Notes: a model not told the origin generated them from the letters alone. Positions 1-12,959 are shown, numbered from the stretch's first letter. The stretch is DNA of 64,000 nucleotides from Loxodes magnus (GCA_946699065.1 CAMPDV010000081.1:248001-312000), one strand, 5' to 3'. Numbers and translations: made by a program.

Positions 1-887
1 AGCATTAAGATTTAGTTAGAGTACTTTCCATACCTTAAAAATACTTAGTCTCCAGGCTAATATCCTTCACGTCCAGCTCTAATAGTGAATACAGTTCCTG
101 TTCCTTATAAGAATCCTTTTTCATAATCATGACAACTTTTTGGGTACTAATATTCCTCTTCAGGAGTAGATTCTAACGTCTGTAACAGTTCGTCTTCATC
201 CTAGCTTTCGCCTTCTGAATTATATTACCTAGGCTAAGGTAGATCTTCTACATTTTCTACATAGTAACGAGAAGAAACGTTATTGTGATTCAAAAGTTCT
301 GCGACTGGGAATAAAGTTGTAAAGGGTAAAGTTCTTCCAAATCCCCTTGTAGCTAATAAAGACCATGCCCATTAAAAGTTTTAGAAGTTGATATCATTTT
401 CTATATCAAAGTATTGAGGATATTTTTTTAAGGTATCAAACCATTTAGAATATAACTTCTACACATTTAGGAATCTTTACTAAGCTTCTTTCTTGATAAT
501 TGAATCCTAAAGTTCATCCAGTTCTTTGTTGCTTCAAGTTCACAAGCAATCTAATGTAGAAGGTAAATACTTCATAAATGTATGCCACTAGCTGCTTTGT
601 CCTTTTTTCCTTTCATAAATTATCCAGGCAGATAAAACGTTATCTTCATGATCAGAATCGTCTAACGAAAATATTTCTTAGTTTTCATTAAACATTTGGA
701 CAAGTTCGGAATTATACGCAGCTCCTGCAGAAAATGAAAGAGATGTTGGAATTGCAAGAATATACTCTCCAGGTTCAATCTTTTTTGTTGCTTTTGTGCC
801 ATAATAGCCAGGAGGAAATACAGAAGGATACTCGATTTTCGAAAAGTCAACATTATGTTCAGCAGCTCACTACCAATAGTCTTCCAT
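1..887 (-). CDS. SET-domain methyltransferase A, left copy (3' end outside window)
   Basis: This is a protein N-methyltransferase of the SETD3/SETD4/RuBisCO-LSMT class, which moves a methyl group from S-adenosylmethionine to a protein side chain. The ATG is at 887 and the frame stays open to the window edge with TAA/TAG read as Gln and TGA as Trp. The N-terminus begins MEDYWQWAAEHNVDFSKIEY, typical of the family. It is followed by a PGEYILAIPTSLSF strand and, near residue 195, a VAELLNHNNVSSRYY stretch matching the SET NHS-type motif. A GREGY.PGDQVFLRYGKYSN segment near the edge belongs to the second half of the split SET domain. The complete version is the right copy at 18562-19926, from which this differs by one silent change and one Pro/Ser change. 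It lies 115 bp downstream of SET gene B, same strand. Substrate unknown. Confidence 0.85.
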
Positions 888-1002
888 TTTGTTGATTTAG
901 GCTTTAACTTTAAAGACAGTTTAACTAAACGATTTATATTTGTCTTTCTTTAATTAAAACTTAATTGATTAAAGATTTAACTTAAGATCTTTAAATGGAA
1001 AG

Positions 1003-2396
1003 TCAGGAAATTTGAAATGTTTTGTAGATGTATTGCAGGTAAACCTGTACAGCTTATTTGGTTTCTTCATTTAAGAAATGAGTAGTCTTTTAATAAAGAA
1101 CTGATATCAGATTTTAGAAATACTCTATATGCTTTAATATTATTTCCTTCCTTTAAGATCGATATAAAGTGGCAAAATAGATTCTTCCACTTGAATTAGT
1201 TAATAATTGCTGGTCTTATTCCAAAGTAGTAGGATATCTGTATATAATAGTGATTACTTATTGTAAATATTTTGGAAGTGCTCCTTAAGTTTCACAAGCA
1301 TATCCATTTCAAGCTAGAATTTCTGTTCTGGACTGAAAATAAAGGTTTTTCATGATTTTACAAATTGAATTAGTTCAAAATTAACTCGATGATATTTTAA
1401 TTTAAATTGCTCTGTTTTGCCAACACATCCTCCAAAGTCACTTAGTGTTACCATTATCCACATAAAATCGTAGATACTATCGGAAAAGCAGAAGCCATAG
1501 TTTATCATTAAACTGTTATTGGAATATTTTCCATAGTTTAGGAAAACTTATTCTCCTGGCGAATAACCTTCTCTACCTGCTCTGATTGTGAATTAAATAT
1601 CAGTACCTTAAAGACTCTCTTATCTTTGATTTGCATTCGTTTTTTCATGTTCTTTTACTTCTTCTACTGTATATTCAAAAGTTTGCATCAATTCGTCTTC
1701 GTCCGAACTTTCACTTTCTGATGGAAGCTTTTTACTTAGAGGAAAAGATAGCGTTTCCTTGTTTTCAACATAGTACTTAGTTGTAACATTTGAATGGTTT
1801 AAAAATTCTGCGACTGGAACTAGCGAATTAAAAGGTAAAGTACTACCAAAGGCTCTTGTAGATAAAATTGCTCACACTCAATTAAAGTTATCTTCATTTA
1901 GGTCTATTTCTGGATTAAAGATAGCTGTATATTTCTTTAATGTAGCCTTCCAGAATTAATATACTTGGTATATATTCTTCTTTCTTTAAACACTCTCTTA
2001 GGATATTAGCTTGTCTTAAATCTCTTAGATTTCTTATGCAGTTCAAAGAAACATACAATCTAACTGCTTAGGCAACTATCTTATAAACTGATACCATTTA
2101 CTTGCTTCTTACTTTTTATTTTCGTATATTAGGAAGGTACTTAGTACAAGATCTTACCAATCTGGATGTCTGCTAGAAAATATTTCTGGATTCTCTTAGA
2201 ATATATAAGAAATCTCTGATGATAGAGCTGCACCTACAGAAAATAGAATGGAAACTGGGACTGAAATTATTATTTCTCCAGGGTTTATTTAATCTTTCGC
2301 TTTAATCCCATAAAAACCCTCTTTAAAAGCAACAGGATACTCTATCCTAGAATGCTTTATTTCATTATCCTCAGCTCACTTTCAAAATTCTTCCAT
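1003..2396 (-). CDS. SET-domain methyltransferase B, left copy
   Basis: This is a second SETD3/RuBisCO-LSMT-like methyltransferase, clearly a paralogue of gene A. It begins MEEFWKWAEDNEIKHSRIEY and carries VAEFLNHSNVTTKYY near residue 200, then GREGYSPGEQVFLNYGKYSN and LMINYGFCFSD near residue 298. These are the SAM-binding and catalytic elements of the split SET fold. A C-terminal helical substrate-binding domain follows (YPTTLEQDQQLL, then SQRKEIILKHIEYF). A 20-nt intron (1238-1257) must be removed to keep the C-terminal domain in frame. The spliced length is 458 codons, ending at TGA 1003-1005. A TGA inside the second half encodes Trp. The predicted protein is 457 aa, a normal size for the family. 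It stands just upstream of gene A, and the two look like an old tandem duplication. Confidence 0.88.
1238..1257 (-). other. 20-nt intron in SET gene B (left copy)
   Basis: On the minus strand it reads GTAATCACTATTATATACAG. Removing it restores the conserved YPTT...D...LL C-terminal domain seen without interruption in paralogue A. The identical intron is at 20277-20296 in the right copy. Confidence 0.85.
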
Positions 2397-4500
2397 TAAA
2401 GGTAAAGCAAAATGGGTAATATACTATTATACTTATCAGTAAGCTATATACTACGACAAGCTGCCCTATAATGAACTTGTTTAGGCTATATTTAGCTAAC
2501 TTCTTATACTTACCTTAATACTATTTATAATAAGCTTAGACCTAAACTAACTAGATAAACTCTCTCTTCTTTATTATCTTTTTAGTGATCATAGATTAAC
2601 TATCCTAGCTTTTATGAAACGGAAGTTAAGAGTTTTAACAGTTAAGTTAGTAATTAAGTATTTGGAACTGATATTTACAGTTGCTTGTATCTATAAGTAT
2701 GAAGATTAATTTGGAAATACAATATAGAAGATATAAGACTCTTGTATGTTATACCTATCTTTAGATATTTAGACTATATTTCATATTTAAATAAATTTGT
2801 TTTTAATACTTATTCATCAGTCATCTTGAAGTATTTCTTGTTCATCTATTTCTCTTACTTTCCTCTAATGCTTGCTAATTTCTTCATTGTCACTTACATT
2901 TTCTCATTTTTAATCTTCTTCTACATCTTAAGTAATCTAAATAGAGTTGTATTTCCTTTGTATTTATTCTAGAATATCAATTCGTTTTTAAGTAATTTTT
3001 ATGAAGTTTCTTAATTCTTAAGATAATTTGCTGTAGCTGTCCTTTTCTTTTAATTATGAATGAGATCTCTTTGGTTATAGGATAAGAATTTAATGATATC
3101 ATAGTTTTTGAATTCTTTAAATTCTTGAATAATCTTTCGTAGAGCTTCACATTACTATAAATGAGTATAAGAATCTATGCTCCTGAAAATAAATATTTCA
3201 GAGTGTATAACTTTATCTGTCTTTATTGTAAGTCATATTGGAAATTGTAAGAAAATGTTCTAATTTTAGAAATTTAAATCATTTCTCTAATCATTTTAGT
3301 AGTATATGTATTAAACGGAAATTATTATGTTCTAGAATCTTTGTTTCCTAAATAAAGGCTTCTAGTTATATATACTCATTCTACCAACTGCTACTAGGTT
3401 AAAATTTTTATTAGCTTAATTTTTATAATATTCGAAAACTCTCTACTGCCACTAATATACTAAAGCTCTATTTGGAAATACTATGACAGCTTTTATGAGT
3501 TCTTAAATATTTAAGGTTTCCACATTTTGTTTGGTTAGAGAGGAATGCTATGTCTGGTTTAGGATTTGCTGAAGCCTTTGTTTTGAACTTAATGTAGAAT
3601 TTAAAATATTTAAATGGTATATAAAATTTAAAAAGCAACTAATTCAGATCTATAAAGCATTATTCATTGAACGAAGAGTTTGTACTTAGCAATGCTTATC
3701 TTGCTACTTTTCTCTGGCTTTTATATGTGTTATTTTTTATTTTTTTAACGCTGTGAAGAATTGCTCACTGGATTACTTCAGAGCCATATTCTGATTTTGG
3801 AAGTAAAAATGCACGGAAAAATTTATAATATATGAAGTTATATTTTTATATTTAGTCAATTATGTTATTGCTCCATTAACGCATTTTCTATATTATTATG
3901 AAACTTCCTTGTAGTGATCTTTATAATAGTCTTATTCATCAAAAGAATATCCTAAATAGGTGCCCTACTTGATCTTATTACTTCTTAATTGTTTAATTTA
4001 TGTTAAAAATTAATTTTTAGTGTCTTTGTCTTTTATTTATAAAGCAATATACTAGCATTTTCCAGCATTAATATTTAATTTTACTCAACCATATGCTCTT
4101 ATGCTGCTTTTATTAATAAGTCTTTCTTCATTTTAAATTAATAAAAGGTCATCATCCCACACTTTTGTAACAAATACACGCCCACAGACTTTGAAACCAA
4201 ATCGCTTTTAATATGTTTATAATTTCCTTACAACAATGTCACAGAAAATAATAGTCAAAACTGGTCCATGCAAACTTCCTGTAAAACTCCATTGCCAAAC
4301 TTCAATTTACTTTAAATGATACCATCTAAAAGAAATTTAACGTCAAGATTTTTAATAAAAAAACTCAAAACTTTTTATTATAGCAAGGGGAAATTAAATT
4401 CTGCGTAAATTATCAAAAAGTAATTTCCTAATAATAGTATCAAGCATCTTTTATACATGATAAGAATTGTGAGTAGATGTCATTTTCTCCTTCATCTTCT
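2397..4500. other. Unresolved AT-rich interval
   Basis: After the repeat ends at 2782 I find no protein family. Around 2780-3330 the minus strand can be read in more than one frame as lysine- and glutamate-bearing sequence, so an old gene or ORF relic is possible, but no frame wins. The rest is low-complexity AT-rich DNA. Confidence 0.4.
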
Positions 4501-4549
4501 ATTCAAGTCAATTAATTAATTAATTATAAACTAAATGTAAAAAAAGAGT

Positions 4550-5300
4550 TTAACATTCTCTGGGATCTCAACCTGGTACTTGCTGCCATTTTCTTAACGA
4601 GGATGGATACCACGACCTTTTTGATTAAATGATAGGTAACCACTGTTGATTCTCAGTCTATCCAGCAAATATTTTTCTCTTATAAATTCATTTTATGTAA
4701 TTCAAAGTTTGTTAAGTTAAGTTCATGTTCTGTTTTGTTCTTTTTCGTTCAGCTTTTTTTAAGTTATGAATTTCCTTAATAAATGAAATCTTAATCTGCA
4801 GTATCAACATTGTTTAAGTTCTTATCTTAATTAATTTTTTATAAATATCTTGCTTTCTATATTTTCTAATCTTTTTATTATATTATGATCTTAAATTTCT
4901 AATTATGAGATTTCTTCTTTTTTTTATTTAATTTGGAGTTTTTACTAATCCATTATTTGATTATTGGGTAAGTTTGATTAAGATTATATTCATAATTATT
5001 CTTCTGTTATTAATTAATTTTGTATTAGTTACTTTCTTAAAATTGTTAATTCATTATCCTGAAAATCAATATTACTCATAAGTTCTCTTATTTATATGCT
5101 TTTATTATATATGGTTTCTTCACATCGGGAAATATATTTTTTCAATTGCTCAACTTAATTTTAGAGTTTTTAATATGAGTCATTTTTTTATTCTTCTACT
5201 TATTACATTCCAACCATCACTTTACCTTTGGAAGAAGAACTAGATTCTGATATAGTCATCCACTTTTATTTTTCTTTACCCGCCTTTCTTTTGACTTTTC
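4550..5300 (-). repeat. 3' cassette, copy 1: SSSSxGKVMVG coiled-coil ORF plus tRNA-like tail
   Basis: On the minus strand a serine run followed by KGKVMVG opens a Gln/Lys-rich coiled-coil reading (about 5260-4720). A conserved block of about 120 nt follows (4690-4560). It contains an AGTGGTTACC stretch resembling a Pol III A box and a GGTTGAGATCCC stretch resembling a B box. The same arrangement recurs at 15.5-16.4 kb. A TTAA-type simple repeat (about 4510-4525) follows, as a retroelement tail would. Confidence 0.6.
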
Positions 5301-5459
5301 TATTTTAGTTTCTAGAAAGGCGAATCGACTATTCCGTTTTGAACGCGCAATTTTCTATTTTTTTTAATTCAAATAAATTATTGATTGTAACGATCATACA
5401 TGATGCATTGTTTGTCTTTCTTTTATAAATTATTGCATGAAGGATGAATGATTCTTCAT

Positions 5460-5811
5460 TCTCAAATATATCCATAGAGTATTTAAGTAAGTAATTTGTC
5501 ATAAATTTTTAGGATAACATTTATGAGAGCAATTAGTCTTTAGTTCTTTCAGTCACTTTTAGACTCTTTTTTGTAAACGGAATAATTCTTATCTATTTGA
5601 GCTATTCAGGAGTATTTTACATACTTAGCATAATATTTATAAAATTAAGAATTACCAAGTGAAACTTTCTATTAGCATATTTTATTAATTCTGCTTTAAT
5701 TCCAACTGCCCCGGATGTTTTGCTGTTGCTAATTTTAATAATTTTAAAATATATAAAGTAAACTAAAAAGATTAAACCCTTACAGATATGATGCTTAGTA
5801 TTATTTAACAA
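5460..5811 (-). pseudogene. LINE reverse transcriptase, N-terminal fragment
   Basis: The minus strand reads KTSGAVGIKAELIKYA and then, after a one-base frame change, KKESKSDWKNQRLIALINV followed by KIYDKLLTQIL. These match RT motifs (GxDGI...E, then KKG...N.RPISL...K). The fingers region is therefore present, but no DD-containing motif follows before the 3' cassette begins. The copy is truncated and frameshifted. The better preserved relative is at 12.96-13.9 kb on the other strand. Confidence 0.65.
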
Positions 5812-6419
5812 ATCACAATTTCTAAAAATGTTTTCAATCTTTTAATTTAAATTATTCAAATCTTCTAAATTAATATTATTATGCTTGCTAAATGCCTTTC
5901 TTTCTCAGTTATTTATATAATTTTAAAATCCTTCAGAGTACAATGTTATTTTTTTTTCTAGGATTTAGAAATTTTCCTATTTAAACATTTTAGGCTGAGA
6001 TTTCTTTATGTCTTCTTTATTAGCTTTAGCCTCTTTTTATTTATATTTTCAGTATTTATGTTTATATACTAAATTTGCTTGTTTTTTATGCTTTTTAAAT
6101 AACTATTTAATTGGCTCTTCCTTGTTGTAGAAGTATTTTAAATAAGAAATTAAAATTTGTTTCGCAGAATTAGAGTTATTAATTATATTAATGGTAATCT
6201 GTTATGGTTTGTATTTATATAATTTATCTAAAGGTTTGATTAGCATTATTAATAAGGGTTTGCATTATATAATTATATTAATCTTCTAAGTAATCTCTTC
6301 AATTTATTCTACATTTCTTAAGCATCCATCAAAATCAGCTCTCTGTTCTTCTCTTATATTCAAATTCTAAAGTTTATGTAATTTTAAATTTACTTTTGTA
6401 GCAATTATTGGAAGATTTA

Positions 6420-7130
6420 TACTTATCTTTTAAGTTTTAAATATAACAAGATCGGAAAATGATCTGTATCAAGTCCACTGCAAGATAAAGCTTAAAAGCT
6501 ATAGGATTGGTTGATGTTTATGTGATAGTTAGTTATAATATAGTCTTTACAGTAAAGTTTTATAATTCCATCGATTCCTAAAAGTATCAAACTTTAGTCA
6601 TTAACTATTTCCAAATCTTACTCTTCAATGAATGCTTTTAATCTTTAAGCATTTTCTTAAGTGCTAATGACAGAATTACATCCTTTCAAATGAACATACA
6701 AATCTCCCATAAAAATAAGTGACTAATCTTCTACTTCACGAATAATAAGTTCCAAATTTGATAAAATAAGTCTTTTATATAAATTGGTTTTTCATCTACT
6801 GACATATAACATGTTGCTATATATATTTTAGCTTAAATAAGTAAAAATCTATCATTCTGTTCTTAAAAATCAAGTTCTATTAATACGTATCAAGATCCTC
6901 CTTTACAGAAAGCCACACTTCTTCAGCTCTTTATTCATTACAGTTTTTTAAAAAAATGTTTTGTATCCATGAATTTATATTGGGATGCAATTTTGAGGTT
7001 ATCAAGTTTCATTTATAGAAAAATATAAATTTTGTGCTATTATATAAACTATTAAACATTCAGTTATTTAGTAGAAAGTTAGTTCATATTTCAATGAGCT
7101 AATTTGCGGTTATTCACATCTTTTCCACCT
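6420..7130 (-). pseudogene. LINE AP-endonuclease (EEP) domain
   Basis: The minus strand translates through the landmarks of the endonuclease/exonuclease/phosphatase fold: NRKLAHWNMNQLS (start strand), a GGSWYVLIELDF strand, IYIATCYM, LIFMGDLYVHL (the GDFNxH position) and GLDTDHFPILLYLKL (the terminal SDHxP). The domain is nearly uninterrupted. The catalytic Asn of GDFN has become Tyr, so it is probably inactive. In LINEs this domain nicks the target to prime reverse transcription. Confidence 0.7.
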
Positions 7131-8699
7131 TTAATTCTTGTAGTGAAATTACAGAACATCTTTTACCCATTAAGGTTTTAATCTCTTTTAATTCGCTATT
7201 TAACATATTGGAAAAGCCTACTATCATTAAAAATATTGTTAGTCTTCTATCTAATTTGCATTAATATGTCCTATTTTGTATAGATACTTATAATCCCAAA
7301 AGTTATTCTTCAAAGTAAATATAAATATATTTAATTCCTTTTTAGTCACTATAAGTATGGACAGATTCTTTCTTGTATTAATGGTTCTAAAGGATAAATT
7401 ATATAAATATGTAAATTACTTAATTTTTATAGATTTCTGATAGTTATTTATCTATTTTTATTATATTTTTTGTACTAACTATAGTACCTAAAGTTAATTC
7501 CTTATTTAATTTTATATATCTTCCTTATACATTGCTTGCTTCATATTAATTCTTTCTTCAAGGCCTTGTTTGATGAAATTTTAGAGTTAAGTGTAGTTAT
7601 ATTTAAATAATATATTAATTTGTTGCATTCTTATAATATGTGCTGATATTCAATTGAGCTTTAGCTAGAGACATTTAATTATTGTCATTTTTGTGTTTTC
7701 TTTTAAGTAAACTATAGTTTTGTGAATAGGTTTAAGTCTAATTATAAATAAGCTTTAATTTGTTTAGCTTTGCTAATCTCTTTTTAGTTGAAAGCAGAAC
7801 TAATTCTTTATTTAGTACTGATTTATAATAATAGCTTTTACTCCTATTCTTACTGCTTTTAAGTTTTTAAAATATAGTTCAAGTTTAATTGCTAATAAAG
7901 CTATTAGAGATCTAATAAATTTTAGTCTATAAGGTCTGTTTTACAATATTGCTAATTTTATTACATTTAGTCAGTGTTAACTGAAATTTCTTGGCATACA
8001 AATTATGTCTAGATTTGTTGGTCCTAGTTTTTTATTGCTGGCTTTTATTCTTATTTTCAGTTTGTAAATTGGTTTAATTCTAGTAAGTCTGAATTTATTT
8101 ATCTTAATTAAGTATAACTGTTTAATTAATTTTATGACATACTTAGGGAATTTATTAATGCTTATATGTGAATATTCGCTTTAGCTTTTTATTAAACTTA
8201 TAACTATTAAATTTACTAATCCTTTAAGATTTACCTTCTACAATTCAGTTTCTATTTCCATTTTGTGTTAGGTAATTAATTGGGAATCTACTCTTATAAT
8301 TGCAAAGTAATATAACTGAATCTCATGAGTTAAAGTATTTCTGATTAAGTAAAAATTAAGTTTGCCTTTAGTTATGTTTATGAAGAAGCATTTAACAATA
8401 TTAGATCAGTTAAATATCCTTATAAAGAGTCTTCTATTATATACCTTCACAGTGTTTATATATAGAAATAATTACATCAATCTATACATCTTTACTATGT
8501 AGATACCTACTGAAGTTTGTCTAAGCTTCTTTATAAATAAAAAGAGTTCCTTTCTTAATTGTATGGGATTTGTAGATTGCTGGTTATTTTAATTTTTACT
8601 TTTATTGCTTTAGCTTTAATATTTGGTTTATATATTACAGTTTTTTAACTTCTGGGAAACCTTATTTGTATAATTATTTGATTATTCCAATATTGACTC

Positions 8700-10200
8700 A
8701 TAATGACTTATATATTCATTTTTATTCTTTTCATTAAATAATTAGCTATTAATTAGCTTTTCCATTAGATATCCTTTATTATCTTTTAGGCTTTCATTTT
8801 ATAATTCTAACTCTTTTATTTCATTTAATAATAATAGTAATAGATCAAATTGCTTAGAGGTCTTCTTGGATTTTCACCAATTTCCCTCTTTCCAACCAGG
8901 ATAGTCTGGTGGATAAAAAGAAAAGTATATAACTTTTATTTAATTTAAAAGCTTATTTGCATTTATTTAACTTTATCTTTCCATTATTTAAAGCTTATCT
9001 TTCATTTCGTTTATTTGGTCTTCAAGTTGTATATTCTACATCTAAGAACTATTAGAAATGATATAAGAATCTAATGTTTAAATGCTACTTGCTGCATATT
9101 TAGTTTAAGCTAATTTTGTTTTTTATTTAAGTAAATATCTTAAATATCCTACTATATTTCTAATTATTCTAATTTAAAAGACATTTTGTACGCTTTTTGA
9201 ACATTTTAACAAGTAAAGTTACTTTTATTCGTATAGTTATGCTTTTCATCTTTCCCACAATCTAAGTAATTTGTGGTTATTTAATCGAAGAAATTTATTT
9301 AAAGGATATTAACTACAATTTTTTAATAATTGCCTTAATACAAATGCAAAATTAAGTGTTTGGCGTTCTTGGAGTATTTCAACCTCTTTACTCCAGCCTC
9401 TAGATTGCTCTGGAGGCTTAATATAAAAGTCTGAAAATCTCTACAACTCTTCTCCTTTCCATGCATATTGTCATTTAATTCTTCTTTCACCCTGATGCTA
9501 GATGTCTTTTTTCTTGTAAATTTCACCAAATTTGATACAGTATAATCTTTCTCTTTCTCTTGAAAGCTTTATTTATTATTGTTTCTTCCTTTTGTTCTCT
9601 TACTACTTCTAATAGTTTCAATATTCTTACTTGAAATTGAGAAATTTCTAGCATCTTTTCCATAGATGCTTTTGAGAGTTACAATAATAACATCTTATTG
9701 CTTTTAGTTTAGATTTAAATCTTGAGTTATTTTCACTTTCAATTATCATTGGATCATTCCTTTATTCTTTCAATTTCATTTAAAGCTACTGATTTTCTTC
9801 TATTTTTTCTACTCTGTTAATTAAATCTTTCTACTTCTATTGTTAGTTTTGAAATTAACTGCTCTGGTCTTGTGATATATTTCAAAATATGTTAAGGTCT
9901 CTTTCTTAGGTCATGAGTCTCGATTCTATTTTCTCTGCAAGTTCAACATTTTCCATTAATTTATTATTGTCTTTCTTCAACTTTTTGACCTCTTTCTACT
10001 TTTTAGGAGCCGCGAAGAATCCTGGTTTGACGCTGACATCTTTAATAATTACCTTAACTAACTTAAGATCTAATTTATTTATTTTAATTATAGCAATTTC
10101 AGATTTGTTATCTGGAAACCATAGAGCATCTGCCCGTGCTTTAGCTATTACAACTTCTTTAAAGAGCAGCTAGGATTTTAGTAAAGCGATAGCTATATTG
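8700..10200 (-). pseudogene. LINE ORF1-like coiled-coil segments
   Basis: On the minus strand, 10173-9900 reads as a basic, charged protein containing VKPGFFAAPKKQKEVKKLKK. Near 8930-8700 it reads PPDYPGWKEGNWW followed by a coiled coil (EIKELELQNESLKDNKGYL). These lie upstream of the endonuclease domain, where non-LTR elements carry a nucleic-acid-binding ORF1. Frames do not join, so I treat it as decayed. The FFAAP motif also appears in one reading of the ORF near 60.7 kb. Confidence 0.4.
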
Positions 10201-11639
10201 TATCTTCCCATTTTTTTAGTTTCTTTCCTCTTATTTAACTGTTATTAAGGTAATTCTGATTCAGAAAACGCTAATCTAGAACTTAACTTTACAAAGCTGA
10301 TAAAATTGCTGCTCTTTACTATGCTAGTTGTAGCATCTAAACGCTATTTAATTTAAATTTCCCTATCTTTATCTATAATTCCTCTTTAATAAGTATTCAA
10401 AAATCAAGGAACTGCTTTATTAGTCAAATTAGATTGGTACATAAACAGACCTACTCAAATATAAGAATCATAACTCTAGTATCCTTTTGTTAGCCAAACT
10501 AACTATTCAACAATAAGCTATATTTGTCAGAAACTAGCTAACTTAACCCAATACTCTAGATAATGAAGCTGCTGATGATTCTCAACAAGAAACTTAATTT
10601 AAATAAGCAATCTGAAATAATTAATTAAATATACTTAGCAATAAGCTCATTCATGCATCTTGTACTATACTGCTAAACTATAACGTTTCTTTCAGCTGGA
10701 GACTAGCAACTAAAAGCTGTTTAAAGGAAGCTTAAAGTATTATTAAACTCTACATAATAGCAAACTATTTAAGAAGCTTCCACTTAAACATTCTAGCCAA
10801 ATCCTTAATTATTTAATAGCTTTACTAAGAATCTTTCTCTATTTAGAGCATCAACTTTAAGCTATACCTTAAGCTTTAGAAGTCTAAACTAATACAAACA
10901 AAATTTAGATGAGAGAGTTATCTTGCTAATCAGACTTACTTGATTAGCATTTGTCAAAACTTTAATAACAGTCAGTAGAAATTCTGTAAAAAGAGCAATC
11001 TTGTTAATTGGATATACTTAGGTAGAATGAAAATAAATGATAAATACCAATAGAAAGGATTTATTTTTTCTAGCAAATAGGGCTTGATTGAAAGATTAGT
11101 AAAGCTAAGCAGATTTTATTTTAACTGATAATAAAGCTAAAGCTTCTATAAATTATAGTAATCCTTTCAAAAGAAAACATGAAGGAGATAATTTAGATTC
11201 TCCAGCAAATTGAAGAAATAAAGATAAAAATAGAAATGAAAAACAATAGGAATGTGATTAAATAATAAGCTATTTGATTATCTTCTACCTTACTTTAGAA
11301 ATTTATTAGAAAAGACTCTTGAAGACACTCTCATATAAAGTGAGTAATATTTAAAAATAGATATATTACAATAGACTAAGAATTAGAATGATGCACTGCT
11401 AATAATTGTAAAAATTAAATTTGTATAGATATAAAATTATTAAAGAAATATACATATTTAGCTATTTACACACTTATTTAATTTTTTACCTTACACGGAA
11501 GAAACTTTCACATATTGAGAACGATGATCAGGGAAATAAAAGAATTTGTGTATATGGAAATGGAAAATTTGCAGGATCCAAGGATTTCTTAAGAGAATAA
11601 GAGATAAGTAAAGACAAGATTGGTCACGTAATTTCAATG

Positions 11640-12250
11640 GTATTATTGGTAAAAAGTAATGATTGAAGAATTTATTATAGATAACAACTTAGATATATTT
11701 TCAATAAATGAAACTAGGCAAAAGTAAGAATTTTGTCCTATTATAATAAAAGAATACAGAGCTTAATTTAGAAATTCAGTTAAAAGTAGAGGAGTATGTC
11801 TTATTGTAAGAGATGAAATTAATAGTACTGAAATATCTAGTATTAACTTAGAGTAATCTAAACGATTTATCACAGTTAAGATTGATAATTTGTTGATAAC
11901 ATCTTGCTATATGCTGGATAATAAATAAAGTGCAGATATAAAAGCCTAAGTGTATGACTATATTAATACTTTACTTGCATAATTTCAAAAAATCCACAAA
12001 TGATAGTCGGATATTTAAATGCTCTTCTTCAAAATATTGGAAATAATCCTTAAAATGATTATGATAACACTTTAAGATTTAAAGAATTCTTATAATAGAA
12101 CGATCTTGAGATAGTTAATAATGTAAACAGCAACACGATAATACACAAAGGTACATATTAAATGATCTGTAATGATTATATTGTAGAAAGTAATAATTTA
12201 AATATCAACTAATTTTCTAATTTTGAGTCATAGCAGTTGCTTTATATCTG
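11640..12250 (+). pseudogene. LINE AP-endonuclease (EEP) domain, frameshifted
   Basis: It reads FIIDNNLDIFSINETRQK, then SRGVCLIVRDEIN, then LLITSCYML. After a +1 change in an A-run near 11995 it continues as NPQMIVGYLNALL, the position of the GDFNA motif, here GYLN. Order and spacing match LINE endonucleases. The Asp of GDFN is Tyr, consistent with loss of activity. Confidence 0.65.
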
Positions 12251-12959
12251 ATCATATTATGATAACAGTTGACTTTATATTAAATAAATAACTATATTAT
12301 AACAAAATATATTAAAGAAAATTAACTATTAATAGACTTTAGCTTCTAATTGATAGCTATAAAGGCATCAAGCTCTTTTTTATCTTACTTTGAGCTTTTT
12401 AAAATAATAGGATAATTTAGAGGATTAATACGAATTCAAAAGAATAAATATTGATAAAATGCAGTTTAAGAACTTGTACCATTTACTCCTCAATATAACC
12501 AAATTCCCCAAGATTGACAATAAAGTATATTGATACTAAAAGAGCCAATACAGCTCATAAAGAAGCTCATGCTTATTTTGGGAGAGTTAATTAAAATGTT
12601 ATTGATCTTCAAAATATAGCAAATAAGCATTGAAAAAATTACAAATACCATCTTTGGAAATTTTAAGGAGTAAGGCATAAAATAAATTTCTTCTTTCAAT
12701 GAAACTCCAAAAGTAATGTTCTCATAGACTAAGAAATTACATAATCCTAGATAAAGAAATAAAATTAATTAATTAATAACTAAAATTATTTTATTGGTTA
12801 AGGAGAAAATTATGTTTTATAGCAAACACCAAAACCAGGCATAAGAATAAATTTATTTTAGCAATAGTCAAATCAATCTAACTTATAAAAGTAATAATAA
12901 GATTCAAAATCAAATTCCTGTACATTAATACTAATTCTAACCTTTTTCTTTTAAGAAAT

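Larger units (their letters stand above)
1..2782. repeat. Left copy of 2.78-kb direct repeat
   Basis: This segment recurs at 19040-21821 in the same orientation. The constant offset is 19039 and no indel was seen by eye. I found four substitutions, at 56, 521, 1477 and 1783 of this copy. The match ends abruptly after position 2782, in the DNA upstream of the second SET gene. The left boundary lies outside the window, so the true unit is probably longer: the right copy continues with 478 bp more of the same gene. Such near-identity suggests a recent duplication, or possibly an assembly of allelic copies. Confidence 0.97.
4500..10200 (-). mobile_element. Decayed LINE (non-LTR retrotransposon), minus strand
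   Basis: Read on the minus strand, the tract holds in order ORF1-like coiled-coil segments (about 10.2-8.7 kb), an AP-type endonuclease domain (7.13-6.42 kb), the start of a reverse transcriptase (5.81-5.46 kb), and a conserved 3' cassette (5.3-4.55 kb) ending near a TTAA microsatellite. This is the order of a non-LTR element. Frames are broken and the RT lacks its catalytic core, so it cannot be autonomous. The plus-strand relic at 10.6-15.4 kb shares the same RT start. Its presence suggests a germline-like genome, or a macronucleus that does not eliminate such DNA. Confidence 0.75.

Noticed and set aside
662-853. Short minus-strand frame MLTFRKSSILLYFLL
   Set aside because: Out-of-frame shadow inside SET gene A; the duplicate at 19701-19892 behaves the same way.
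2742-2972. Hydrophobic plus-strand frame starting MYVIPIFRYLDYIS
   Set aside because: It spans the breakpoint of the duplication, has no family and has the composition of AT-rich noise; the opposite strand there reads as charged sequence.
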